The position numbers and the translations under genes are program-made. Below are positions 1 through 8,776 of a DNA stretch of 39,045 bases, piece after piece; within the stretch, counting starts at the first letter, position 1; every line of letters starts with the position of its first letter. Origin of the DNA: Desulfobulbaceae bacterium. Its GTDB lineage: Bacteria; Desulfobacterota; Desulfobulbia; Desulfobulbales; Desulfocapsaceae. Below the pieces are notes generated by a model. That model was not told the origin of the DNA and did not search any database. It worked only from the letters and a program-made list of their open reading frames with translations. Location: assembly GCA_024227155.1 (NCBI GenBank), contig JAAELB010000921.1, positions 1 to 39,045 of the forward strand, in the 5' to 3' direction.

Positions 1-737
1 CTATATTTTTCTTTAAGTTTTTGGTATTCAGCCGTGGTCCTGAAATCCTGCAGTGTTTTTGAAAACTTTCTTGACAGCTCACCATTATTTCTTGTTTTTG
101 AAAAACCGATGTAAAGCATTTCTTTTGTAATGTGTGGATCAAGGAACTTTATTTTATCCAACACATCAGCCTTTCCGGCAAAAAACCGGATCACGTACTT
201 ATTCCCAACACCAATATCAAAACGATTATGCATAAACATTTCAATGAGGTGTTTGTCATCCTGAGAAACTATTTTTTTGTAAAACTCATACTTGTCAAAA
301 CTGCTCCCATAACTGTAGTTTGAGACAACTCCAATGCGATATGTTTTAATGTCTTCAAAATCACCATCATATGATATCGAAGCATCGGTTGAGGTGAAGA
401 AATGATTTATTTCATAGGTCAGGCTCAAACCATCAAAATAGAGATATTCTTCTCGTTCCCTGGTCCTGAACAATGGCATGATTGCATCGACGTCACCTTT
501 CTTGGCATTGAATAACAACCTTTTCCATGGAAAAACTTTATATGTCACATCAAGGCCCATCTTCTTGGCCACAGCATTCACCAGATCGACACATATTCCG
601 GTATGCTTGCCTCCCTTTTTGTAATAATATGGAGGATAACCAGTACTTACCCCGACGACAAATTCAGCAGCCCATGCCGGAGTGTGAAGTGTAAATAAAA
701 AGATGAGTAAAAATGCAACACAAAAGACTTTTCTCAT
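1..737 (-). CDS. Extracellular solute-binding protein, family 3 (partial, runs off the left edge)
   Basis: The minus-strand frame is open from an ATG at 735-737 to the window edge, giving 245 codons without a stop. It begins with a clear signal peptide (basic MRKVF start, hydrophobic core, cleavage after AWA near residue 23). The mature part opens with VVGVSTGYPPYYYKKGGKHT and then has a GICVDLVNAVAKKMG segment, the pattern of periplasmic amino-acid-type binding proteins (PBPb/SBP_bac_3). No ABC permease or ATPase is visible, so it could serve a transporter outside the window or be an orphan sensor-type protein. No convincing Shine-Dalgarno was seen before the ATG. The C-terminus is missing, so length and ligand cannot be judged. 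Confidence 0.85.
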   Translation of the reverse strand, partial: MRKVFCVAFLLIFLFTLHTPAWAAEFVVGVSTGYPPYYYKKGGKHTGICVDLVNAVAKKMGLDVTYKVFPWKRLLFNAKKGDVDAIMPLFRTREREEYLYFDGLSLTYEINHFFTSTDASISYDGDFEDIKTYRIGVVSNYSYGSSFDKYEFYKKIVSQDDKHLIEMFMHNRFDIGVGNKYVIRFFAGKADVLDKIKFLDPHITKEMLYIGFSKTRNNGELSRKFSKTLQDFRTTAEYQKLKEKY

Positions 738-1145
738 AATTGATGAACCCGACTTTAAAAACAATCTGAGAGCAATGACGAAAAACATGCCAAACATGCC
801 TCAAAACCACGTTTTAAGGAGTGAGAAACAAGAAAGAAAAGAAATCTTGATGTTCGACATTATTTTTTCCCTTCATCGCTACCGCATTTCAGGTTATCAT
901 TTCTTAAGGTTATTGTAAAATTATTCCGGGACTAACAAAATATATCAGAAGAACAGGAGAAGTGCGCCATTGCTCCGTCAAGTCGCCACAACACCGCTGA
1001 TGCAGTTCAAATGATACCACAAAAACACACCAACAGTCCCACCATATCAACGGAGAACCTTTGATCTCTGACATCAAGATAGAACAATGTTTTGAAGAAG
1101 GAAAAACAGCGAGCTAACCAAAGAACTCTCCTGATTTCTCCAGAA
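738..1145. other. Intergenic region between SNF2 helicase and binding-protein gene
   Basis: About 400 bases without a supported gene. It must carry the promoter of the minus-strand binding-protein gene. The stretch near 784-801 has a direct repeat of AAACATGCC. Close to the helicase stop there is a small inverted repeat (CTGATT, then AATCAG, about 1131-1149) that could be a weak terminator. Nothing else stands out. Confidence 0.4.
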
Positions 1146-3353
1146 TCAGTCAGCCCCTCCAAACCCCGGCAATGTGAATTTCAGGGTCACCTCGCCGGTC
1201 TTTTTATCAAGACTCACCATTTTCTCACCCTCGTCCGCCACTGCCAGCTTACTGCCGGTGGCCATCTCAAGCAGGCCACTGATAAATCCCATTCCCTGAT
1301 TTAAGACATCCTCCATCTGCTCAGCTGATTGCTCTTTCGTTCTGCCGTTTTCGACTTCCGCTTCATCCAGTTCCCCGTCTGTACTTTCCTGCCCATCAAC
1401 CAGCTCAGTTGTCTCTTCCTCCCCTATATAATCAGCTTCCTTTTTTAATACCTCCGGGTTGAGATAATGGGGTGTATCTTCAGGAAGAGTTTCAGCAGGA
1501 GCCGCCTCGAAACCATCATGCGTGGGTTCTTCACCTATCATCTGACGCAGCTGGTTGACCATCTCCTGCCGCCGTTCTCTGGAGAGCAAAACCTCTTCCT
1601 GGCCACCATCAAAAACCCCATCAAAAAGATCAAGTTTCAGCTTGATTCCGGCCATAATTCTCTCTTCAATGCTCCCCTTGCCGATCAGGTTAACAACGTT
1701 GATACACGTACTCTTCTGACCAATTCTGTTTACCCTGCCTACCCGCTGATTCAGTTTTGCCGGATTCCAGGGCAGTTCAAAATTCACCACGCAATCCGCA
1801 GCCTGCAGGTTCAAGCCTGTCCCCCCGGCGTCTGTTGACAAAAAGACCTTACAGTCAGGATTGATAGTAAATTCATCAATAAGCGCCTGTCTCTTTTTGA
1901 TGGGCACCTGCCCCGACAGTTCGACAAACGGAATCTTCGCACGGGACAGATGCTTACCGATAAGCATAGTCATAGTCGTCCATTCACTGAAAATCACAAC
2001 CTTACGACCGTTTTGTAAAATAAGTTCCTCAAGAATAGTGGCCAACTCATTAAGCTTAGGGGAGATATTCGTTTCTTTGTCAATCAAGTAGGTGGAATCA
2101 CATACCTGTCTCATCTTGAGAAGCAGCATCTGAATACGTCTCAGATCCATTGGGGTGAGAAACTTTTTATTCAATATTGGCAACAATGCCTGGTAATATC
2201 CTGCTTGAATCTCATCCTGCTCTGGGGAAAGTTCCACAAAATAGTCGTTCACCACCAGCTCGGGAAGCTCTTCAAGTACCTCCTCCTTTCTCCTGCGGAT
2301 AACCAACGGTTTTAGTTTTTCACGGAGAACATGCAAATTCCCGTAGCCTAGAATATCCCCTTTTTTCTTAGGATTTAAAAGAAAATGATCCGCCGCAAAC
2401 TGCCAGAGCGGGCTGAGTAATCCCGGGTCAAGAAACTGCACGAGTGAATAGACATCTTCAAGTTTATTCTCAAGAGGTGTTCCGGTGAGGATGATTGCAT
2501 GCTGCCTTGGAATACTCTTTACAGCTTCTGCCGTTTTGGTCTCAAAATTTTTGATCCGCTGGGCTTCATCAAGAATAATGAGATCCGGTTTATAACGCGC
2601 AAGTATTGTAACATCGCGGAGTACAGCCTCGTAGTTTGTCAACTTAAACAGGCTGTCATCCAGCTCATACTGTGCCCTGCGCTGCCTGGCACTGCCAATG
2701 ATAATGCAGCCTTTTTCATCGCTGAATCGTTCAATCTCCCGTTGCCACTGCTGTTTCAAGGAACTCATGGTGACAACGAGTATTTTCTTAAAGCCAAAGA
2801 TTCTCTTTTTCAGGATACCAAGACTGATCGCCTGCAGGGTCTTACCAAGACCCATTTCATCCCCTATCAATACAGCTTTTTTATAAAGCCCAAAATCTAT
2901 CCCTTCCTGCTGATACGGGTAGGGTTCTATTTTCAGGCCATGTGCGGGAACGTCTTTACGCTTTGCAGCGGCAATGTGCAGTTCATCATCCATTGATGCC
3001 GTTGCAACTTTTTCCAGAACAGATTCCTGAACACGAACCTTTTTATATCCTTCAAGCTTATGCAGAAAAGGTATGATTTCTATCAGGTTTTCTTTTTTAA
3101 AGAGGTTCTGATTATCAAAAAGTTCTTCCAGCAACGGCCCGAGCCCGTCCTCCAGTTCCCCTGGCACCTGTTCTGAAAACAAGCGTACTTTAGCTCTACT
3201 GCTATCCCAGTAAATATCAACATAGGGGAACAATTCTCTTTTGATTCGAGTCGCAAAACCCTTTTGCTCCTTGAGGTGTGCAGACAAATAGGAGAAAGGG
3301 GTTAACGGCAAAAGATGAGCACAACTGAGACTATTTTTCAACCATCTTTTCAA
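1146..3353 (-). CDS. SNF2-family DEAD/DEAH-box helicase-like ATPase
   Basis: A 735-residue Swi2/Snf2 ATPase, a superfamily 2 DNA translocase. Visible motifs in order are Walker A GDEMGLGKT (about 164-172), the DEAQ box (262-265), LTGTPLEN (289-296), and in the C-terminal helicase lobe STDAGGTGLNLQ and QRVGRVNRIGQ (536-546). A long acidic low-complexity tail (about 620-690) precedes a short C-terminal segment. Many bacterial relatives are longer, with an N-terminal SWIM or extra domain; here only about 140 residues precede the helicase core. The start is a TTG at 3351-3353 with no good Shine-Dalgarno, directly after a strong DNA hairpin (3358-3392), and an in-frame stop lies just upstream at 3375-3377. 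The gene may therefore be 5'-truncated. The exact role in DNA or RNA remodelling is unknown. Confidence 0.85.
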   Translation of the reverse strand: MKRWLKNSLSCAHLLPLTPFSYLSAHLKEQKGFATRIKRELFPYVDIYWDSSRAKVRLFSEQVPGELEDGLGPLLEELFDNQNLFKKENLIEIIPFLHKLEGYKKVRVQESVLEKVATASMDDELHIAAAKRKDVPAHGLKIEPYPYQQEGIDFGLYKKAVLIGDEMGLGKTLQAISLGILKKRIFGFKKILVVTMSSLKQQWQREIERFSDEKGCIIIGSARQRRAQYELDDSLFKLTNYEAVLRDVTILARYKPDLIILDEAQRIKNFETKTAEAVKSIPRQHAIILTGTPLENKLEDVYSLVQFLDPGLLSPLWQFAADHFLLNPKKKGDILGYGNLHVLREKLKPLVIRRRKEEVLEELPELVVNDYFVELSPEQDEIQAGYYQALLPILNKKFLTPMDLRRIQMLLLKMRQVCDSTYLIDKETNISPKLNELATILEELILQNGRKVVIFSEWTTMTMLIGKHLSRAKIPFVELSGQVPIKKRQALIDEFTINPDCKVFLSTDAGGTGLNLQAADCVVNFELPWNPAKLNQRVGRVNRIGQKSTCINVVNLIGKGSIEERIMAGIKLKLDLFDGVFDGGQEEVLLSRERRQEMVNQLRQMIGEEPTHDGFEAAPAETLPEDTPHYLNPEVLKKEADYIGEEETTELVDGQESTDGELDEAEVENGRTKEQSAEQMEDVLNQGMGFISGLLEMATGSKLAVADEGEKMVSLDKKTGEVTLKFTLPGFGGAD

Positions 3354-3357
3354 AATA

Positions 3358-3392
3358 ATGGTAGGAGTATCACTCTACGATATTCCTACCAT
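3358..3392. repeat. Inverted repeat / hairpin at the 5' end of the SNF2 gene
   Basis: Arms ATGGTAGGAGTATC and GATATTCCTACCAT pair over 14 positions with one mismatch around a 7-base loop. It lies five bases upstream of the TTG start of the SNF2 gene. It could be an operator, an mRNA structure limiting translation, or the end of a small palindromic element that replaced the original 5' end of the gene. Confidence 0.6.
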
Positions 3393-3533
3393 ACACAGAC
3401 AAGGCCCGCTCACTCCTCCATGAATATTGCCGGGTTCTGTATAATCGACATACGGCATTCCAGAGAGAGGTTCGAACTGCTGTTGATGGATCTGTGATTT
3501 TAAAGGGTTTGAGTGACGCGTTATAATAAACGT

Positions 3534-3561
3534 GCGCAGACTTCGGATAAGCGCAGACTTC
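3534..3561. repeat. Direct repeat of GCGCAGACTTC
   Basis: Two copies of the 11-mer GCGCAGACTTC (3534-3544 and 3551-3561) are separated by GGATAA. A related string (GATAAGCGCAGGCTTCG, read on the minus strand) occurs in the palindromic element at 19765-19860, and GCGTAGACTTCG occurs in the MITE at 31122-31292. This suggests a fragment of the same intergenic repeat pool. Confidence 0.4.
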
Positions 3562-3583
3562 AGGGAAAGTTTTTACAAACTCA

Positions 3584-4417
3584 TTAATTCCAGGTAAGTT
3601 CAAGCCCCACACCTACCTCCTCCACATTCGTCACCCCGGCAAGTGCGATTTTGGACTGCAAATCAGTACAGTGACAGGCATACAGATGGTCAAGTTCCAA
3701 CTGCCCGAGATAGTCCAGAGTTCCCTCCAGTTGCCTGGATGAAGGGTTCATCAGATGGAGACCGCCAATAATATCTATAATCCGCTCCTGACCGCAAACA
3801 TTTTTGGCATGCTCCACTATATTGCAAATCCCGGCATGGGAACAGCCGGTTATGACAACCAGCCCTTTTGCAGCGGAAAAGACTAAGGCGCTATCGTCTG
3901 GGACCATGTCCACAATGCTCTCCCCATCTTTTTGACCAAAACTCTGCAGGTTCTCAAAATCAAAGACTCTTGGAATCTCACCCAGCCATGTGAGGCGTGG
4001 AGTAATCGCCACAGGGTCCCGCTTCAATTCAAGAGTAAAATGTTTTGTTAATTTTTCAGCGGACATCAGTGAACCAAACTCGTTGCTTCCGTCTGCAATT
4101 ACGCTGGTAAAAGCCTGTGGATGTGCAACAAGACGGGGACGACTGCAGAGTCTTTTTTCAAAATGAGCCTCGTTCAATCGACGGGCAAATGGCTCCAGCC
4201 CCCAGGTATGATCAAGATGGCCGTGGGAAATAACGATGTCGCTTACCTGCAGGAGATCCAGCCCCATCTTTTCTGCATTCTGGATAAATATATCAGAATA
4301 CCCCAAATCAAAAAGCACTTCGTGCCCTTCGTCATTGAGATAAAAAGAGAGTGCAGGCTCAGCCAGAAAATATCTATCAACAAGGGTGTTGTTATCCACC
4401 AATACTTTCAAATTCAT
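3584..4417 (-). CDS. MBL-fold metallo-hydrolase
   Basis: A 277-residue metallo-beta-lactamase-fold protein. The metal-binding signature SHGHLDH is at 64-70, with further ligand candidates in GCSHAG (191-196) and GGLHL (218-222). The ACHCTD segment at 247-252 is typical of the cofactor-related subgroup that resembles the MJ0888-type dihydropterin/RFA-P synthase annotations. Such proteins hydrolyse esters, thioesters or lactones, or act on pterins; the substrate cannot be read from sequence. It starts 61 bases after the stop of the GntR regulator on the same strand, so the two probably form an operon divergent from the TRAP transporter. By context it may catalyse a hydrolytic step in the catabolic island. 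Confidence 0.85.
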   Translation of the reverse strand: MNLKVLVDNNTLVDRYFLAEPALSFYLNDEGHEVLFDLGYSDIFIQNAEKMGLDLLQVSDIVISHGHLDHTWGLEPFARRLNEAHFEKRLCSRPRLVAHPQAFTSVIADGSNEFGSLMSAEKLTKHFTLELKRDPVAITPRLTWLGEIPRVFDFENLQSFGQKDGESIVDMVPDDSALVFSAAKGLVVITGCSHAGICNIVEHAKNVCGQERIIDIIGGLHLMNPSSRQLEGTLDYLGQLELDHLYACHCTDLQSKIALAGVTNVEEVGVGLELTWN

Positions 4418-4478
4418 CTTGTCGTTTCTTATGTTGTATTACAGCTTTTTTGGAGTAAGGCTCAAAATCCTGGGAAAA

Positions 4479-5150
4479 TCATGATTCAGCGGAAACTGCC
4501 TCAATAACTGCATCTTTGACACGATTAATATGATTGACGATGGCGGCTTCAGCCTTGTCGGCATCCCCTGTTTCGACACTCTTTAAGATTGCTTCATGGT
4601 CGAGGATCACTTTCTCATAAAAGCCAGCCACTTTAAGATAACAAACACCAATCATGTGACAAATGTCCTGGAAATTTTCCATTATTTCCATAAGCTTGCA
4701 ATTTCCGGCAAGCTCAAAAAAGGTCTTATGGAATGCTCTATCACTGAGCATAAAACCGTGGTAGTCATTCTCAGTAGCTGCCTTATGCTGGATTTCAATA
4801 TACTCCCTTAATTTATCAAAATCTCCCGGACTGATCTTACTGGCTACTTTTCTGATGACACTGGATTCAAGGATGATACGTAATTCAAAAACTTCTTCGA
4901 TTTCTTCCTCCGTGTAGGAGGTGACAATAAAACCTTTACGGGGCAGAAAAGTTACTAAACCTTCCGAAGAAAGACGTAACAGTGCCTCGCGAACAGGGGT
5001 TCTTGAAAGACCTAACTCCTGTGCAACGGACATCTCATTGTAAATTATATTCTGCTTCAATTTGAAGGATAAAATTGAATTTCGCAAAGATTTGTAGGCA
5101 ATTTGGGCAAGTGTTTCTGGCTTGTTAATTTTGTGTAACGGTTCAATCAT
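4479..5150 (-). CDS. GntR-family transcriptional regulator, FadR/FCD subfamily (regulator 1)
   Basis: A 223-residue regulator. The N-terminal winged helix-turn-helix contains SRTPVREALLRL at 49-60, the classic GntR recognition segment. The C-terminal all-helical FCD domain keeps the usual metal or ligand-site residues: D137 and H141 (SDRAFH), H185 (DHEAI) and H207 (NHINR). FCD regulators usually respond to small organic acids. It is transcribed divergently from the TRAP transporter and resembles the second GntR protein at 9061-9714 (shared SRTPVREALL and GLVTFLPRKG). It probably represses or activates the TRAP operon through the palindrome at 5421-5448; cross-regulation of the main operon is plausible. 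Confidence 0.93.
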   Translation of the reverse strand: MIEPLHKINKPETLAQIAYKSLRNSILSFKLKQNIIYNEMSVAQELGLSRTPVREALLRLSSEGLVTFLPRKGFIVTSYTEEEIEEVFELRIILESSVIRKVASKISPGDFDKLREYIEIQHKAATENDYHGFMLSDRAFHKTFFELAGNCKLMEIMENFQDICHMIGVCYLKVAGFYEKVILDHEAILKSVETGDADKAEAAIVNHINRVKDAVIEAVSAES

Positions 5151-5218
5151 TGGTTATGAGTACTCTGTCGATATTTAATATTAAAAAAAACAATAACAAG
5201 CAGCGAGCATCTACACTA

Positions 5219-5264
5219 CATACAATGCGAATGACTGTTCGTGGATAGTAATTCGCATTGTATG
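5219..5264. promoter_or_regulatory. 46-bp inverted repeat with perfect 14-bp arms
   Basis: CATACAATGCGAAT (5219-5232) and ATTCGCATTGTATG (5251-5264) are exact reverse complements around an 18-base centre. The site lies 69 bases upstream of GntR regulator 1 (minus strand). Its sequence differs from the 5421-5448 operator, so it may bind another regulator or fold as a leader hairpin in the regulator transcript. Confidence 0.55.
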
Positions 5265-5407
5265 TTCTCTTTCGGCAAAGTCAATACGAGGAGCTTAATC
5301 CACCATCTAAGCAAAGAAATGATTTCATTACAATAACAACAAGACAATAGTCGCATAATATTATTCTATCGTTATTTCTACTGGATCTATTGAACATATA
5401 AAAAGAG

Positions 5408-5435
5408 TTGACATCATCCATCTTACATGTAATAT
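5408..5435 (+). promoter_or_regulatory. Predicted sigma70 promoter of the TRAP operon
   Basis: TTGACA at 5408-5413 is followed after 16 bases by TAATAT at 5430-5435. The -10 region lies inside the palindromic operator at 5421-5448, so a bound regulator would occlude the promoter. The first gene starts at 5506. Confidence 0.65.
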
Positions 5436-5448
5436 ACTACATGTGAGA
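5421..5448. promoter_or_regulatory. Palindromic GntR-type operator upstream of the TRAP operon
   Basis: A 28-bp near-palindrome with self-complementary ACATGT boxes at 5425-5430 and 5439-5444 separated by AATATACT. The core ATGTAATATACTACAT matches the core of the palindrome at 9002-9043 at 14 of 16 positions with identical spacing. It overlaps the -10 element. Both GntR regulators in the window are candidates to bind it. Confidence 0.65.
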
Positions 5449-5505
5449 CACCACTAGACTGTTATTAGTTTTTTACTGTCCTTTATAACTTGATGGGGAA
5501 ATGGA

Positions 5506-6825
5506 ATGGAACCGGGACTACTGACCTTTTTAATGTTTACATCTTTTTTCGTTCTTCTTGCCATTGGTGTTCCTTTAGCATGGACAACGGCTGGTATAGG
5601 TATACTATTTGCCAGTTTTATGTGGGGTGGGGATGCACTCTCAATAGTTGTTTTACGGGTCTGGGATATAATGAACAATCCCAATATTATAGCAATCCCT
5701 CTTTTTGTTTTTATGGGGACAATGCTCCAAAAGTCAGGTATTGCAAAAGCTCTTTTTGAAGCAATTCATATCTGGTCAGGTGGTATCAGGGGGGGGCTTG
5801 CTGCGGCCACTATTATACTTTGTACAATACTTGGTGCTATGATTGGTACAGCTGGAGCTGCTGTTACAATCGCAGGGCTTATTGCACTGCCATTTATGCT
5901 GTCAAACGGTTATGACAGAGAAATGGCACTTGGAAGTATAATAGCAGGAGGAGCCCTTGGTGTTTTAATTCCCCCAAGCATTATGTTTATTATCTATGGT
6001 GTTACTGTCGGAGAGTCTGTTGGCGCTCTTTTCATGGGGGGCGTGGGGCCAGGCCTTTTATTTGGTAGTCTATATATCGCTTATATTCTTACCAAATGTT
6101 ATTTAAACCCCGATGCAGGCCCTGCTGCAAAGATAGAAGATCGAAACATTTCTTTTAAAGAGAAGCTAAAGGTCCTTAAATCTCTTTTTCTTCCAATGAT
6201 GCTTGTTATTTCGATAATGGGTTCAATATTTGCTGGAATTGCAACCCCTGGAGAGGCATCTGGTGTCGGGGCTTTTGGTGCCATTATTTGTGCCCTTGTC
6301 AATAAACAACTCACAAAGGAAAATCTGACAACCTCCTTATATGACACAATGAAAACTGTTGGCCTTATAATGTGGATAACATTTGGCGCCATGGTTTTTA
6401 TAGCAACCTATACCCTTGGAGGTGGAATAGATTTTGTTCAGGATATGCTACTTGGCCTTGACATGAATCCATGGGCCATTCTCCTGATAATACAGTTAAT
6501 CCTCCTGCTACTTGGCATGGTGCTTGACATCATAGGTATTACTGTCTTACTGGCTCCTATTTTCGTTCCCGTTATTGAGCAACTCGGATTTGACCCTCTT
6601 TGGTTTGGCGTAATATTTAACCTTAATCTTCAAATCGCGTACCTTTCCCCCCCATTTGGTTATGCAATATTTTATCTAAAAGCAGTTGCACCAAAGGATG
6701 TAACCATCATGGAAATGTATCGCTCTGTAGTTCCCTTTATGATTTTACAAATAATCGGGATTATTCTTTGTATGGTTTTTCCACAGATTATTCTTTGGTT
6801 GCCATCATTAATGGGAAAGATTTAA
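5506..6825 (+). CDS. TRAP transporter large permease subunit (DctM-like)
   Basis: A 439-residue, very hydrophobic protein with about 11-12 predicted membrane segments, the size of DctM-type large subunits. It catalyses sodium-driven import of a carboxylate delivered by the binding protein at 7631. Glycine-rich family segments such as AMIGTAGAAVTIAG and GGALGVLIPPSIMFIIYG are visible in the first half and IATPGEASGVGA in the second. The ATG at 5506 follows a GGGGAA-like ribosome site. The small subunit follows 18 bases later. The gene order (large, small, binding protein) differs from the common binding-protein-first order. Substrate unknown; context suggests the carboxylate degraded by the downstream island. 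Confidence 0.93.
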   Translation: MEPGLLTFLMFTSFFVLLAIGVPLAWTTAGIGILFASFMWGGDALSIVVLRVWDIMNNPNIIAIPLFVFMGTMLQKSGIAKALFEAIHIWSGGIRGGLAAATIILCTILGAMIGTAGAAVTIAGLIALPFMLSNGYDREMALGSIIAGGALGVLIPPSIMFIIYGVTVGESVGALFMGGVGPGLLFGSLYIAYILTKCYLNPDAGPAAKIEDRNISFKEKLKVLKSLFLPMMLVISIMGSIFAGIATPGEASGVGAFGAIICALVNKQLTKENLTTSLYDTMKTVGLIMWITFGAMVFIATYTLGGGIDFVQDMLLGLDMNPWAILLIIQLILLLLGMVLDIIGITVLLAPIFVPVIEQLGFDPLWFGVIFNLNLQIAYLSPPFGYAIFYLKAVAPKDVTIMEMYRSVVPFMILQIIGIILCMVFPQIILWLPSLMGKI

Positions 6826-6843
6826 CAATTAAGGAGATACGAT

Positions 6844-7374
6844 ATGACTTCCAGGGAACGTGTAAAAGGTATTGTTAGTGCCATCGATAGAATAAGTGAA
6901 ATGGAAGGTAAGTTAGCCTCTTACCTTCTTGTTTTGGCAACCTTGCAGATATGTTTGGAATTACTCTTAAGATATGTGTTTAGGATGCCTACAATTTGGG
7001 GTCTTGAAGTTAGTGTCTACCTATGCGGGGTTACATACATAATGTCTGGAGCCTATGCAGACAGGTATGATGTTCATATTCGCGTGGATATTTTTTATAG
7101 CAGATGGTCAAAGCGAACTAAGGCCATTGTGGATCTCATTTTTACAGACTCACTGTTTCTGCTTTTTGCCGTGATTCTCGTGTGGCATGGTGGATTATGG
7201 TTCATGGAGTCATGGACAGAAAATATTACTTCAGGAACCCAGTGGGATCCAGCCATATGGCCAATGAGATTTCTTTTATTGCTGGGAAGTTTTTTTCTCC
7301 TACTTTCATGTTTCAGCAGAATCATAAAAGATCTACTGACAGTCTTTTCGGGTAATAGAGTGGCCAAGTTATGA
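6844..7374 (+). CDS. TRAP transporter small permease subunit (DctQ-like)
   Basis: A 176-residue membrane protein with four hydrophobic segments (about 25-45, 55-73, 98-118, 143-165), the topology of DctQ small subunits that pair with the DctM protein. The ATG is preceded by AAGGAG at 6831-6836. It sits directly behind the large subunit and 256 bases ahead of the binding protein, so the three genes likely act together. Confidence 0.9.
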   Translation: MTSRERVKGIVSAIDRISEMEGKLASYLLVLATLQICLELLLRYVFRMPTIWGLEVSVYLCGVTYIMSGAYADRYDVHIRVDIFYSRWSKRTKAIVDLIFTDSLFLLFAVILVWHGGLWFMESWTENITSGTQWDPAIWPMRFLLLLGSFFLLLSCFSRIIKDLLTVFSGNRVAKL

Positions 7375-7630
7375 AGAACCTGTTTTTGAAATGAGAAAGA
7401 TAGGGTGATGGATTTGTTTGCGAGAGAAGGCTCGTTTTTTTTAGCACACATCAGTTTGCAACCTTTGAAATTGTGAATTGATGACAAAAACATCGTTTTT
7501 CGGAAAGGAGAGTGTTGATTACGTACAAGGAAATAGGCAAAACAGGTTAAAACTACCTGGGTTATAATGCTTTATCTGTTTTAGCATTATATTGTCTTTA
7601 CAATTAATTTAACTCTTGAAAGGATTTGTT
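7375..7630. promoter_or_regulatory. Spacer between TRAP membrane subunits and binding-protein gene, with hairpins
   Basis: About 256 bases. A short CGAG/CTCG hairpin followed by a run of eight T (about 7421-7442) resembles a weak intrinsic terminator. Just upstream of the binding-protein gene, ATAATGCT (7564-7571) and AGCATTAT (7583-7590) form a perfect 8-bp inverted repeat. Such structures could set different expression levels for the binding protein and the permease. Confidence 0.4.
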
Positions 7631-8674
7631 ATGAGAAAGAATTTTGCTAAATGTCTTACGTTAGGTTGTATTGCTATCTGTTTTTGCTTGACTTTTTTTA
7701 CCAATCAAGCAGCTGCAAAGGACAAGGTTTACAAGTGGCGATTTCAAACCTATGCTGTTCCTGGAAGTGTTGGATTTAAAGGGTTTGAAAAGGCAATAGA
7801 AGACCTGAAGGTTGCAACAAATGGAAGAATTCAGATCAAGCTTTTTGGTGTTGGTTCACTTGTGGGACCATTTGATCAGCTTGATGGTGTAAGCAAAGGA
7901 ATCTTTGAGGGTGCTTTTAATGCTGGTGCATATTATGCAGGAAAAGATCCCGCTTTTGCAGCCTATTTTAGTTTAATCGGTGTCTGGGACAAGCCGTCAG
8001 ATGTTAAAGTGTGGGCGCATCACTTTGGAGGGAATGAGCTTATCTCCCAGTTATACTCCAAGTATAAAGTTCAATATCTTGGACCCGCCCTCGTGGGTGC
8101 AGAGCCAATTATGTCAAATGTTCCCCTGAAAAGTCTTGAAGATTTTAAAGGGATAAAAATTCGCGCTGCAGGTGGTCTTTCTTCTGAGCTTTTCACAAGA
8201 CTTGGGGCTTCTCCTGTAAAGATGGGCGGTGGAGATCTTTATACCGGCCTTGATACAAAAGTAGTTGATGCAGCAGAGTTTGTAAGTTTAGCAGAAAATT
8301 ATGACATGGGCCTTCATGAGGTTAGTAAATATGTTCTCTATCCTTCTTTTCATGGACCCATAGCGATGTGCGATGTCATTGTTAACCAAAAGAAATGGAA
8401 CTCCCTTCCAGAAGACCTTCAAGCAATCGTGAAAATGTGGATGTATAACGTTGATGCAAATTTTGACTATATGTCTGATGCTGAAAGCATAAAAGCTCTC
8501 CAGAAGATGAAAGAAAAAGGTCTGGAGCAAACCACACTTTCAAGTGAAGATATGCAAAAGGCAAAGGACATATCTCTTGAGATCGCACTTGAATGGGCCC
8601 AAAAGAGCGAGATGAGTGGAAAAATGGTTGAATCCATCCTTAACTTCTTAAGATTAAAAGGGACTGTTGAATAA
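7631..8674 (+). CDS. TRAP transporter substrate-binding protein (DctP family)
   Basis: A 347-residue periplasmic binding protein. I choose the ATG at 7631 because it begins a normal signal peptide (MRKNFAK, a hydrophobic core, cleavage after QAAA near residue 29) and has GAAAGGA just upstream; an in-frame TTG at 7616 would place the ribosome site inside the gene. The DctP fold is indicated by the opening strand KWRFQTYAVPG, the QLDGVSKG segment and GIKIRAAGG with the conserved ligand-carboxylate arginine R178. It delivers an organic acid to the adjacent permease. The presence of the carboxylate-binding Arg fits a carboxylate substrate; the exact ligand is unknown. Confidence 0.92.
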   Translation: MRKNFAKCLTLGCIAICFCLTFFTNQAAAKDKVYKWRFQTYAVPGSVGFKGFEKAIEDLKVATNGRIQIKLFGVGSLVGPFDQLDGVSKGIFEGAFNAGAYYAGKDPAFAAYFSLIGVWDKPSDVKVWAHHFGGNELISQLYSKYKVQYLGPALVGAEPIMSNVPLKSLEDFKGIKIRAAGGLSSELFTRLGASPVKMGGGDLYTGLDTKVVDAAEFVSLAENYDMGLHEVSKYVLYPSFHGPIAMCDVIVNQKKWNSLPEDLQAIVKMWMYNVDANFDYMSDAESIKALQKMKEKGLEQTTLSSEDMQKAKDISLEIALEWAQKSEMSGKMVESILNFLRLKGTVE

Positions 8675-8776
8675 ATGACATCGAAGAACTCAGGAGGGAA
8701 AAAGGAGTTGAGAAACGGTCCCCATGTCTCAACCACCGACCTCCAGTTTTAAGTTATGCTCATAGCCTCGGGGGTG

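Larger units (their letters stand above)
5151..5505. promoter_or_regulatory. Divergent regulatory region between GntR regulator 1 and the TRAP operon
   Basis: A 355-base AT-rich spacer between divergent genes. It holds a perfect 14-base inverted repeat at 5219-5264, and on the plus strand a sigma70-type promoter with a GntR-like operator at 5408-5448, both listed separately. No gene is seen. Confidence 0.7.

Noticed and set aside
3370-3612. 80-codon minus-strand frame between the SNF2 and MBL genes
   Set aside because: It overlaps the MBL gene end, has no recognisable domain and consists largely of repeat DNA (GCGCAGACTTC copies and a hairpin). It also does not extend the SNF2 protein.
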